Shown one piece after another: positions 36,630 to 44,752 of a stretch of DNA of 64,000 bases (positions are counted from its first letter, which is position 1; every line of letters starts with the position of its first letter). Both the position numbers and the translations under genes were made by a program. A model generated the notes under the pieces. The model had not been told where the DNA came from. It saw nothing but the letters and a program-made list of their open reading frames with translations, and searched no databases. Origin of the DNA: Paraburkholderia madseniana (GTDB lineage Bacteria; Pseudomonadota; Gammaproteobacteria; Burkholderiales; Burkholderiaceae); the NCBI RefSeq assembly GCF_009690905.1, contig NZ_VOSW01000042.1, positions 20,569 to 84,568 of the forward strand, in the 5' to 3' direction.

Positions 36630-37397
36630 TTAAAGAACGGCTAGCCAGCCACCATCGACGTAGATGATCTGGCCGTTCACATAGCTCGACGCCGGTGAAG
36701 CCAGATACACCGCCGTGCCGACGAGTTCTTCCGGCTTGCCCCAGCGTTGTGAGGGATTGCTGCTCTTGACCCATGCGTCGAAAGCGGCGTTCTCGATCAG
36801 CGGCTTGTTCATGTCGGTCAGGATGTACCCCGGGCCGATCGCGTTCGCCTGAATGTCCGAGGCCGCCCACTCGGCGCTCATGGCGCGGGTCAGCATCTTG
36901 ATGCCGCCCTTCGCCGCCGTATAGGCGCCGACCGTCGCGCGCCCGGTTTCGCTCGTGAGCGAGCCGATGTTGATGATCTTGCCGCCCGTGCCGCGCGCGA
37001 TCATGCGGCGCGCGGCCTGCTTCGCGACGATGAAGGCGCTCGTCAGATTGGTGTCGATCACGCGCTGCCAGTCGCTCAGTTCGAGTTCGACGAGCGGCTT
37101 GCGAAACTGGATGCCGGCGTTGTTGACCACGATATCGACTTGCACGCCGTCCTTGTCCCACTGCGCGAATGCGTCGGCAACGGCGCTTTCGTCGGTCACA
37201 TCGAAGGCGCGGCCTTGCGCATTGAAACCCTTGTCGCTCAGACGGGCGACCGCTTCGGCCACCGTGTCGGCGCGCGTGCCGTTCAGGATGACGTTCGCAC
37301 CGGCGGCCGCCAGTCCCTCGGCAAGCGCGAATCCGATGCCGCGCGCCGAGCCGGTAACGAGTGCCGTGCGGCCGCTCAGATCGAATAGCTGTGTCAT
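36630..37397 (-). CDS. SDR oxidoreductase, gluconate 5-dehydrogenase-like
   Basis: A 255-residue classical short-chain dehydrogenase. The coenzyme loop is TGSARGIGFALAEG, followed by NNAGIQFRKPL, the catalytic Ser in NIGSLTS and the YxxxK in YTAAKGG. IGPGYILTDMN and the C-terminal VDGGW complete the fold. The start MTQLFDLSGRTALVTG strongly resembles Gno/IdnO, which interconvert gluconate and 5-keto-gluconate. It is the second gene of the GntR operon. Confidence 0.88.
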   Translation of the reverse strand: MTQLFDLSGRTALVTGSARGIGFALAEGLAAAGANVILNGTRADTVAEAVARLSDKGFNAQGRAFDVTDESAVADAFAQWDKDGVQVDIVVNNAGIQFRKPLVELELSDWQRVIDTNLTSAFIVAKQAARRMIARGTGGKIINIGSLTSETGRATVGAYTAAKGGIKMLTRAMSAEWAASDIQANAIGPGYILTDMNKPLIENAAFDAWVKSSNPSQRWGKPEELVGTAVYLASPASSYVNGQIIYVDGGWLAVL

Positions 37398-37487
37398 GCG
37401 TGTGTCCTCTCGATGTTCAGAAACGAGGCGCGAGTGCGCCCCTCGCGATCCCGACGAGGGTCGCGATGAAATGGGTTACGACGATTG

Positions 37488-38207
37488 CTACGCGGGTTGA
37501 TCGTTGGCGGTTCGGTCCAGCGCGGCGCGGTCCTCGAAGTCCTGCTCGGCGCGCCTGATGAGCGTGAGTACGGCCTCTTCCGCCGCGACGGGATCCCCCT
37601 TCTCGATCGCGACGCACAGTGCCTCGTGCATCGGCAGCGAACGGGCCGGACCGCCGGCGATTTCAGAGCTGAGTTCGAAACTGGTGCGCAGGATCGCCGA
37701 CAGCGCGTTCTGCATCTGCTGGACGAACTGGTTGTGGCAGGCGGTAAGGATGGCGCCGTGAAACGCGAGGTCGGCGGGAACGTACTCGCCGTGGCCGGCG
37801 ACCGCGCGTTCCATTGCCTTGAAAGCCCGCCGGACCGCGATGCGGTCTTCATCAGTTGCGCGTTTCGCGGCAAGCCTCGCCGCGTTCGGCTCGATGATCA
37901 GGCGCAGTTCCATCAGATCTTCGATGAGGCCGGGCTCGACGGCGCTTGCACGCGCACGCCACATGATCACGTCCGGGTCGAACAACTGCCATTGCGCACG
38001 CGGCAGCACGACCGTGCCGTAGCGGCGGCGCACCTGCAGCATGCCCTTGGCGGAGAGCGACTTCATCGTCTCGCGGATGGTGATGCGGCTCACCTGCATC
38101 TGCTCGGCAAGCACCGGCTCGGCGGGAAGAATGTCGCCGGGCATGAATTTGCCTGAACAAATCTGTTCACCCATCTGATTCAGGACCTGCCTGTGCAAAG
38201 TCGCCAC
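37488..38207 (-). CDS. GntR-family (FadR subfamily) regulator
   Basis: A 239-residue regulator with an N-terminal winged helix (GDILPAEPVLAEQMQVSRIT) and an FCD effector domain carrying the metal-binding residues seen as DLAFHGAI and MHEAL. FadR-type regulators of sugar-acid operons are released by the acid or its breakdown product. It is the first gene of the SDR-MFS-dehydratase operon, and a 10-bp palindrome lies 16 bases upstream of its start, which suggests autorepression of the whole unit. Confidence 0.9.
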   Translation of the reverse strand: MATLHRQVLNQMGEQICSGKFMPGDILPAEPVLAEQMQVSRITIRETMKSLSAKGMLQVRRRYGTVVLPRAQWQLFDPDVIMWRARASAVEPGLIEDLMELRLIIEPNAARLAAKRATDEDRIAVRRAFKAMERAVAGHGEYVPADLAFHGAILTACHNQFVQQMQNALSAILRTSFELSSEIAGGPARSLPMHEALCVAIEKGDPVAAEEAVLTLIRRAEQDFEDRAALDRTANDQPA

Positions 38208-38223
38208 GATTTGCCCTCTATGT

Positions 38224-38233
38224 CATACGTATG
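38224..38233. promoter_or_regulatory. Putative GntR operator
   Basis: CATACGTATG is a perfect palindrome, flanked by TATGT and ATGTA, just upstream of the GntR gene. FadR-type sites have this size and symmetry. Only one copy is seen in the operon. Confidence 0.55.
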
Positions 38234-38423
38234 ATGTAGAAAGATAGGCGCGACGAGGCCGCATGGCAATTCGGGTTCACCCGCAGTGCGGGTGGGAAGG
38301 GGTAGCCGGTATGGAGGGCGTTGCTGCGATGGAAGGGATTGCCGGAGCGCACGGCGCCGGGCAAACGCGCTGCGGCTCCGCTGGGCACGGAGCAACGCGC
38401 CGCAAAGCGCACTACCGGTTGCG

Positions 38424-39419
38424 TCAAACCTTTGCGATATGCGTCTCGGCGATCGCGCGGACGTCGATACGGCGCGGCAGGATAGCGTCGCGATCCGCGC
38501 TATCAGCAACCTTCTGGAGCGCGGCGATATCCGCCTCGGTCACGAAGTGCTGTTTCAATGCCGCGCGCTGCGTGATCTGCTTCGCGGCGTCGAGTGGCGA
38601 GCGCGTCAAGGTCGAGTAGATCTGCGCGTAGGCATCGGGATTCGCAAGCGCCCAATCACCCGCGCGTTGCAGCCGAAGCAGAACGTCTGCGATAGCCGCG
38701 CGTTTGCGCGTATCCGCCAGCGCGGCGCCCGATGCAGTGATGAAGCCGAGGCCACTATTGATCCCAGAACCGTCCCGCAAAATACGCGCGCCACGTTGGA
38801 CCGCGATACCGTAGTACGGATCGAATGTCGCCCACACGTCGATTGAACCGGACGCGAACGCCGCAAACGCATCGACCGGCAGGATGAAACGAACCTTGAC
38901 GTCGTCCTTCGAGAGTCCTGCTTCGGCGAGCGCACCGTACAACTGGAATTGCGAAATGCTGCCGCGCGCCGACGACACGAATACGGTGCGCCCCTTCAGA
39001 TCCGCCACCGTGCGAATCGGTGAATTGGGCGCAACCAGAATACCGAGTTGCGCGCCCGACCCCACACGCGTCGCGACGATCTTCAAGGTCGGATCGCCGA
39101 CAGCCGCTGCAAGCACAGGCAAGTCGCCCGCCGGGGCAAGATCGACGGCGCCCGCGCGTTGCGCCTCGAAGAGTGGCGCGGCACCCTGGAAGTTAGCCCA
39201 GCGAAATGCGTACGGCGTGCCGTCGAGAACCTTGGCCGCTTCGGCAAGCGCCCGTGTGCCGCCGGCCTGGTCGCCGAGCACGATCGTGGTCGATGCCAGA
39301 TCGGCGGCCTGCACGTTGAGTGAATGAAATGCGCCGGTTGCGGCAAGCGCCGGAACTGCGCCGAGCAGCTTCAGCGTGCGTCGCCGCGCGGAAAAAGATG
39401 TGGAAACAGAAACGGCCAT
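38424..39419 (-). CDS. ABC substrate-binding protein, sulfonate/nitrate/taurine type (orphan)
   Basis: A 331-residue SsuA-like binding protein. The N-terminus (SARRRTLKLLGAVPALAATG) carries twin arginines, so Tat export is possible. The mature domain has FRWANFQGAAPLFEAQRAGAVDL, GSISQFQLYGALAEAGL and SGSIDVWATFDPYYGIAVQ, all typical of aliphatic-sulfonate binders. ATG 39419 has a GAGGG site; an earlier start at 39446 is less likely. No permease or ATPase gene lies nearby, so it must share a remote transporter or be a relic. Confidence 0.85.
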   Translation of the reverse strand: MAVSVSTSFSARRRTLKLLGAVPALAATGAFHSLNVQAADLASTTIVLGDQAGGTRALAEAAKVLDGTPYAFRWANFQGAAPLFEAQRAGAVDLAPAGDLPVLAAAVGDPTLKIVATRVGSGAQLGILVAPNSPIRTVADLKGRTVFVSSARGSISQFQLYGALAEAGLSKDDVKVRFILPVDAFAAFASGSIDVWATFDPYYGIAVQRGARILRDGSGINSGLGFITASGAALADTRKRAAIADVLLRLQRAGDWALANPDAYAQIYSTLTRSPLDAAKQITQRAALKQHFVTEADIAALQKVADSADRDAILPRRIDVRAIAETHIAKV

Positions 39420-39764
39420 ATGCCCTCGCTTGCAATATTTCTGCAAGCGTAGCGATCAGGACGCTTCGTGAGAATGATTCAATTCCGATATCGTTATCTC
39501 GATCGGGCAGCTATCTTTTTCACCCCAGCGCGAGCCCGTCACTTACGACTTCTCGAATATGCCGCGATACGCGCCGTACATCGACAGAACGATCAGCGCG
39601 CTGACCAGCGGCGAGGACCGGCCGTCCGATCATTCGCCGCACTAATACAAAGGATTAGAAAACAGACTTTTACTTATTGTTTTTGGCTTCCGATAAAGGC
39701 ACCAGGCCATGCGCGCAATGGCTGCGTTCATCCACTGAAACCGCCATGCCTCAAGGAGAAACCC
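39420..39764. other. Intergenic region with operator and AT-rich promoter
   Basis: These 345 bases separate the divergent binding-protein and transporter genes. Most of 39420-39630 shows nothing clear. From 39642 there is a 17-bp palindrome, then an AT-rich block to 39700 that resembles the block at 44650-44700 upstream of the M20 gene, including a shared GATAAAGGCA. This is probably the promoter of the transporter-RraA unit. Confidence 0.6.
39642..39658. promoter_or_regulatory. CTAAT-N7-ATTAG box, copy 1
   Basis: A perfect 5+5 inverted repeat with the T-N11-A form typical of LysR binding sites. Its centre is about 115 bases before the transporter start. Matching boxes lie at 41800 and, less perfectly, at 44650. 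Confidence 0.65.
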
Positions 39765-41123
39765 ATGACGTCCTACCGCCCCACGGACACGCCAGCGCCA
39801 CCGCCAGGAGATGGCACCCCGGTCAACATGAAAAAGATCGCGGTGGCGAGTGTGATCGGCACGACTGTCGAATGGTATGACCTGTTCGTTTTCGCCACCG
39901 CCTCGGCACTCGTCTTCAATAAGGTGTTCTTTCCCGGCTTTGTCCCGTTGGTCGGCACCTTGCTGGCGTTCGGCACGTTCGCCTCCGCCTACCTCGCGCG
40001 CATCGTCGGTGCCGCCCTGTTCGGCCATTTCGGCGACCGCCTCGGACGCAAGGCGATGCTGCTGGTCTCGCTCATCATCATGGGCATCGCGACGTTCTCG
40101 ATTGGGCTGCTGCCGAACTACGCGTCGATTGGCATCTGGGCGCCCATTCTGTTGCTCACCTTGCGCGTCATTCAGGGGCTCGCGCTCGGCGGCGAATGGG
40201 GCGGCGCCGTGCTGATGGCGGTGGAACACGCGCCGGCCGGCAAGCGTGGACTGTATGGCTCGTGGGTGCAAATCGGCGTGCCTGCCGGTACCCTGATCGC
40301 CAATCTGGCGTTTCTGCTCTGCAATGCCACGCTGTCAAACGACGCACTGCTCTCCTGGGGTTGGCGCATTCCGTTCCTTGCGAGCGCATTGCTCGTGGGT
40401 GTCGGGCTTTATATCCGCCTGAACACATCGGAAACGCCGTCGTTTCGCAAAGTCAAGGAGGCCGACGCGCAGGTCAAGTTGCCGATCGCCGAGGTTCTCA
40501 CCCGATACTGGAAGCAGGTTCTGCTCGGCGGCATCGCGACGATGTCGACGGGCACCTCGTTCAACCTGATCGTCGCTTTCGGGCTAACCTATGGGACGCA
40601 GACGCTGGGCTTCTCACGTAACGCGATGCTTTCCATCGCGCTGATTGCCTGCGCACTCTGCATCGTGTTGTTGCCGGCCTTCGGCAAGTTATCCGACGTC
40701 GTGGGCCGCAAGCCGGTAATCATCGGCGGCATCGTCGCCGAGGCCTTGCTCGCTTTTCCGCTTTTCTGGCTGCTGGATACGCGCGAGTTTCCGTTCGCGC
40801 TGCTCGGCTATCTGCTGATGATGACCGCCTTCGCCGCGAACTATGGACCCATCGCCACCTTCCTCGCGGAGCTGTTCGGCACCGAGGTTCGCTACTCCGG
40901 TCTGTCGGTGAGCTATATGTTGTCCGGGCTGCTCGGCAGTGCGGCCACGCCCATTGTCACCACCGCGCTGTTGTCCGCTACAGGCCGCGGTTCGTCGGTG
41001 GCGTGGTACATGATGGGCTCGGCTGCTGTTTCGGTACTCGCGCTCGTGCTGCTCGCGGAGACGCTTCGCCGTGATATCTCGTCTGCGGCGCGCACCAATG
41101 CCGCCACGGCGAGCCTTTCGTGA
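39765..41123 (+). CDS. MFS transporter, metabolite:H+ symporter (MHS) type
   Basis: A 452-residue, 12-helix carrier. GTTVEWYDLFVFATASALVF, GHFGDRLGRKAMLL and LGGEWGGAVLMAVEHAP are MHS signatures (ShiA, KgtP, ProP group). It imports a small organic acid with protons. ATG 39765 has an AAGGAG site. The RraA-like gene follows after nine bases, so they form one transcript. A second MHS carrier sits at the far end of the cluster. Confidence 0.9.
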   Translation: MTSYRPTDTPAPPPGDGTPVNMKKIAVASVIGTTVEWYDLFVFATASALVFNKVFFPGFVPLVGTLLAFGTFASAYLARIVGAALFGHFGDRLGRKAMLLVSLIIMGIATFSIGLLPNYASIGIWAPILLLTLRVIQGLALGGEWGGAVLMAVEHAPAGKRGLYGSWVQIGVPAGTLIANLAFLLCNATLSNDALLSWGWRIPFLASALLVGVGLYIRLNTSETPSFRKVKEADAQVKLPIAEVLTRYWKQVLLGGIATMSTGTSFNLIVAFGLTYGTQTLGFSRNAMLSIALIACALCIVLLPAFGKLSDVVGRKPVIIGGIVAEALLAFPLFWLLDTREFPFALLGYLLMMTAFAANYGPIATFLAELFGTEVRYSGLSVSYMLSGLLGSAATPIVTTALLSATGRGSSVAWYMMGSAAVSVLALVLLAETLRRDISSAARTNAATASLS

Positions 41124-41132
41124 AGGTCTGAT

Positions 41133-41786
41133 ATGAAAACGGAAAATGCCGCTCTGATGCAAGCCTCACCCGACTCATCCTTACTGCACAGTCTCGAATC
41201 CGTCAGCTTCCCGACGCTAGGGCACTTCATGGAAGACGGCTTCGCGGACCATCGCCTTCGCGCGATGGTCCCCAATGTGAAGGTGATCGGGCGCGCGGTG
41301 ACGCTCAAGCTACAGTCGCCCGACGCCATCCCCGTGAACCGCGCCCTCTCGCAACTCAAACCCGGCGACGTGCTGGTGATCGACATGAGCGGTAACCATA
41401 CGCATGCGCCGGTCGGAGCGGTCACGGCATGTGCCGCGCTCAACGCCGGCGCGAGGGGTGTTATCGTCGACGGCGTGGTGACCGATCTCATCGAACTACG
41501 CAGCACGGGGCTGCCGGTGTTCGCGCGCGGAACATCGTTGCTCACGACCAAAAAGCGCGACACGATGTCGAGCCTGTTCAACGAGCCGGTGGTGTGCGGT
41601 GGGGTCGTGGTGCGCCCAGGCGACATCGTGCTGGCCGACGACAACGGTGTACAGTTCGCTGAAGCACTGGCCCTTACCGACGTGATCGATCTGGCGCTGG
41701 CTTCCGACCACGCGGAGCCCGCGATACTGGCTCGCCTTAACGCCAAAGCACCGCTTCACGAGGTCCTGCAATGCTTCATGTCGTAA
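41133..41786 (+). CDS. RraA/HMG-aldolase-fold protein lacking the catalytic Arg
   Basis: A 217-residue protein of the RraA-like family that includes 4-hydroxy-4-methyl-2-oxoglutarate and CHA aldolases. GDVLVIDMSGNHTHAP, GARGVIVDGVVTDLIEL and RPGDIVLADDNGVQF align with LigK at 29714. The Arg of the catalytic Arg-Asp pair is Thr117 here, while Asp118 remains. The usual pyruvate-enolate stabilising Arg is thus gone, and aldolase activity may be absent or altered. It lies in a catabolic transcript behind an MHS transporter. Confidence 0.82.
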   Translation: MKTENAALMQASPDSSLLHSLESVSFPTLGHFMEDGFADHRLRAMVPNVKVIGRAVTLKLQSPDAIPVNRALSQLKPGDVLVIDMSGNHTHAPVGAVTACAALNAGARGVIVDGVVTDLIELRSTGLPVFARGTSLLTTKKRDTMSSLFNEPVVCGGVVVRPGDIVLADDNGVQFAEALALTDVIDLALASDHAEPAILARLNAKAPLHEVLQCFMS

Positions 41787-41799
41787 AGTATTCACGCGG

Positions 41800-41816
41800 C
41801 TAATGATCAGCATTAG
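41800..41816. promoter_or_regulatory. CTAAT-N7-ATTAG box, copy 2
   Basis: A second exact 5+5 palindrome with identical spacing, 13 bases after the RraA-like stop and about 89 bases (centre) before the aldolase start. It suggests a separate LysR-controlled promoter for the aldolase-dehydrogenase pair. Confidence 0.65.
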
Positions 41817-41896
41817 AACAATCAAGTTGACGGACACTGACGCGCTAACGAACACTACGTGCACTACAGCAAGTGAGAACCTGGGAGTCTTCTGAA

Positions 41897-42700
41897 ATGC
41901 AATCCACGCCCACATCCGACCGCATGAGCGACAAACCGGCACCGATCGGTGCCGAACAGCAGGTACGGGAGGAACTGGCGGCGCTCTACCGGCTGGCCGC
42001 TCACTTCCGCATGACCGACATGATCGATACGCACATCACGGCGCGCCTGCCCAGTTTGCCGGGCGAGCCGCCGGCATTTCTGATCAACCGCTACGGCGTG
42101 CTGTTTCACGAAATGCGCGCGTCGGACCTCGTGAAGATCGATCATCTCGGCAACGTCGTCGACGAGCGGGCGCACAGCGACCCCGCGTTGTTTCGTGTGA
42201 ACGCCGCAGGGTTCACGATTCATTCGGCCATCCACGCGGCTCGCGACGATCTGCATTTCGTGATCCATACGCATACAGCCGCCGGAACAGCCGTATCGGC
42301 GCAGGAGCAGGGGCTGCTGCCGATCAGTCAGCATGCGTTGAAGTTCTACGGCAAGCTCGCTTACCACGACTACGAGGGCATCGCGCTCGAACTCGGCGAG
42401 CGCGAGCGTCTGGTGCGCGACCTCGGTTCCTGCAAGGCGATGATCCTGCGCAATCATGGCTTGCTTGCGGCAGGCGCGACGGCAGCCGAAGCGTTCCACG
42501 AGATCTATTTCCTCGAGCGGGCCTGTCAGGCGCAAATCCAGGCGCTGGCCGGCGGCAGCGCGCTGCGCATCCCGCCGCGAGAAGTGTGCGAGCTGACAGC
42601 GAGCCAGTTCGCTCGCGACGACTCCGCGGGAATTTCGGAGCTGGCGTGGCGCGCGGCGTTACGGTTGATCGACGACCCGCAATCCGACTACCGCAACTAG
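41897..42700 (+). CDS. Class II aldolase/adducin-family protein
   Basis: A 267-residue metal-dependent aldolase or decarboxylase of the fuculose-aldolase fold. Zinc ligands are visible in HFVIHTHTAAGTAV (two His) and MILRNHGLLAAG (third His). The N-terminal MTDMIDTHITARLP and INRYGVLFHEMRASDLVKID are typical. Members split phosphosugars or decarboxylate hydroxy-aromatic acids (the dihydroxyphthalate decarboxylase branch). The start at 41897 follows GGGAG. The next gene encodes a 2-hydroxyacid dehydrogenase. Confidence 0.85.
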   Translation: MQSTPTSDRMSDKPAPIGAEQQVREELAALYRLAAHFRMTDMIDTHITARLPSLPGEPPAFLINRYGVLFHEMRASDLVKIDHLGNVVDERAHSDPALFRVNAAGFTIHSAIHAARDDLHFVIHTHTAAGTAVSAQEQGLLPISQHALKFYGKLAYHDYEGIALELGERERLVRDLGSCKAMILRNHGLLAAGATAAEAFHEIYFLERACQAQIQALAGGSALRIPPREVCELTASQFARDDSAGISELAWRAALRLIDDPQSDYRN

Positions 42701-42722
42701 GCCCGTTCTCCGGTTCGATGCA

Positions 42723-43649
42723 ATGACCAAATTAGTTCTGATGAGCCGTGACTTCGACATGTCACACCTGGTGCAGCCGATTCTGCGCGCCGCCCCTGAG
42801 TTCGATGTCGTGATGCATGGCGAGCGGTCCAGCGGCGACGCTGACATCGCCGTGTGCTGGAACCCACCGGCCGGCGCGCTGGCGGCGCTGCCGAAACTGC
42901 GGCTCGTGCATAGCATCGCTGCGGGCGTCGACAACATCCTGTCCGACCCTGCCCTGCCTGCCGTGCCGCTGTGCCGGGTCGTCGATCCGCAACACGCACG
43001 CGGCATGAGCGAATTCGTCACGTGGGGGGCGCTACACTTCCATCGCCAGCTCGACCGTGTGCTTGCCAATCAGCGTCTTAACCGCTGGTTCCGCGACGAT
43101 CAGCGCGATGCTTCCGAATGCGCCGTCGGCATCATGGGACTGGGAGAAATCGGCAGCCGCGTCGCGACGGATTTGCAGCGCTTCGGCTTCGCGGTGCGCG
43201 GCTGGGCGCGCAAGCCCCGCGAACTGCCAGGCGTGACGACCTTCGCCGGTCCCGAGCAATTCAAGCCATTCCTTCAGGGGACGGACATCCTCGTGTGTCT
43301 CTTGCCGCTCACGCACGAAACCCGCTGGATTCTCAATGCGAACATGTTCGAGCACTTACGGCCTGGCGCGAAGCTGATTCACGTCGGTCGCGGCGAACAT
43401 CTGGTGCCTGCGGACCTGATCGCGGCGCTCAAGAACGGGCAGATCGGCGGTGCGATCGTCGACGTGTTTCCAACCGAACCGCTACCGCCCGAAGATCATT
43501 TGTGGCGCGCACCCAATCTGATCGTGACGCCGCACATGGCGTCGGTGGCAAGCTCGGAAACGATCGCCACGCAGGTGGCGCACAACGCGCGCAGGCTGAT
43601 CCGCGGTGAACCGCTGCAGAACGTGGTGGACGTGACGCGCGGCTACTAA
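42723..43649 (+). CDS. D-2-hydroxyacid dehydrogenase, GhrA-like
   Basis: A 308-residue NAD(P)-dependent dehydrogenase. The nucleotide fold is MGLGEIGSRVATDLQRFGF. The catalytic Arg is in HVGRGEHLV, the Glu in VDVFPTEPLPPEDHLW and the His in TPHMASVAS. It reduces glyoxylate, hydroxypyruvate or a related 2-oxo acid. It starts 22 bases after the aldolase gene and its last four bases overlap the convergent LysR gene. Confidence 0.9.
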   Translation: MTKLVLMSRDFDMSHLVQPILRAAPEFDVVMHGERSSGDADIAVCWNPPAGALAALPKLRLVHSIAAGVDNILSDPALPAVPLCRVVDPQHARGMSEFVTWGALHFHRQLDRVLANQRLNRWFRDDQRDASECAVGIMGLGEIGSRVATDLQRFGFAVRGWARKPRELPGVTTFAGPEQFKPFLQGTDILVCLLPLTHETRWILNANMFEHLRPGAKLIHVGRGEHLVPADLIAALKNGQIGGAIVDVFPTEPLPPEDHLWRAPNLIVTPHMASVASSETIATQVAHNARRLIRGEPLQNVVDVTRGY

Positions 43650-44635
43650 GCGTGAGGCTCGAGGCCAGCACCTTCCGCCTGACCATCGATGAACACATTC
43701 AGCGCATCGATAAACGCGGCTTCAGCGGCGCTCAGCTTGCGGTCCTGTGACCACAGCATGTAGATATCGAGGTCGGCCACGCCTTCATCCGGCGGCAGCC
43801 GCTGAAGGCGGCCTTGAGCGATGTCATCGCGCACAACGTGTTCAGGCAGGCAGCCAATGCCGAAGCCCGCGAAGATGAAACGCCTCACCTCGGTCATGCT
43901 CGACGATGAGCCGACCACGCGTCCGGTGAAACCCATTTCGTCACGAAAGAACGTGAGCGGCGACAGGTGGTCGCCCACTTTGTCGCCGGTGAAAGAGACG
44001 AACTTTTCGCCGGCGAGATCGGCGACCCGAAGGTCGTTGCGCCCAAAGAGCGGATGATGACGTCCGCAGAAAAGTGCATACCGTTGACGTAGAAACACGC
44101 GGCTGTCGACCCGCTTGGGTAACGCGCGCCGCGGCGTCAATCCGAGTGTTGCGGACTTTTGCTGGAGACTGTTCACCACATCAGCGCTGCGCATTTCCTG
44201 GCTTTCGAGTTCGATACGCGGATACGTGCGATGGAACTCCGCCAGAAACGTGTCGTAGGCCGGGAAATCGATGCCGCTGACGGTACTCACGCGCACCATG
44301 CCGGAGATATCGTGTTCGCGATCCACCTCGGCAAGCGACAGCCGCGAGATCGTGCCGTACACGTCTTCAGCAATCTGCTTCACTTCGATGCCGGCCTGCG
44401 TGACTTCGATACGCGGACCGTGACGATCCACGAGGCGCAGACCCAACTGCTCCTCCAACCGGCGCAACGCCTGGCTCACGGCGGGCTGTGTCAAGTGCAG
44501 CTTCGTCGCCGCGCGACTCACGCTGCCTTCTTTCGCAATGGCGAGAAAAGTCCGCAGCAGGTTCCAGTCGAGGCGGTCGTTGAGATAGGTGTCCGGGCGG
44601 TCTTTGCTCACGATGAGCCTCACTGGTTTCATCAT
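43646..44635 (-). CDS. LysR-family regulator inside the catabolic cluster
   Basis: A 329-residue LysR regulator: helix-turn-helix at GSVSRAATKLHLTQPAVSQA, then LRRLEEQLGLRLVDRHG and a full effector domain. It is antisense to its neighbours and divergent from the M20 gene. A variant of the CTAAT-N7-ATTAG box lies 14 bases upstream of its start, and exact copies lie upstream of two other units of the cluster. It is therefore the likely regulator of all of them. The ligand is unknown. Confidence 0.9.
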   Translation of the reverse strand: MMKPVRLIVSKDRPDTYLNDRLDWNLLRTFLAIAKEGSVSRAATKLHLTQPAVSQALRRLEEQLGLRLVDRHGPRIEVTQAGIEVKQIAEDVYGTISRLSLAEVDREHDISGMVRVSTVSGIDFPAYDTFLAEFHRTYPRIELESQEMRSADVVNSLQQKSATLGLTPRRALPKRVDSRVFLRQRYALFCGRHHPLFGRNDLRVADLAGEKFVSFTGDKVGDHLSPLTFFRDEMGFTGRVVGSSSSMTEVRRFIFAGFGIGCLPEHVVRDDIAQGRLQRLPPDEGVADLDIYMLWSQDRKLSAAEAAFIDALNVFIDGQAEGAGLEPHA

Positions 44636-44649
44636 CCGCCAAAATTATA

Positions 44650-44666
44650 CTTAGGATTAGAATTAG
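44650..44666. promoter_or_regulatory. CTTAG-N7-ATTAG box, copy 3
   Basis: One half matches copies 1 and 2 exactly and the other is degenerate; extra ATTAG repeats lie at 44656 and 44669. It sits between the LysR gene and the M20 gene, with its centre about 95 bases before the M20 start. Confidence 0.55.
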
Positions 44667-44752
44667 AAATTAGACTTATCATTTTTGATTACGGATAAAG
44701 GCATCACGACGAACCCGACGCGGTCAGTACGCCGCGGCTTCAGGAGTGTGTG

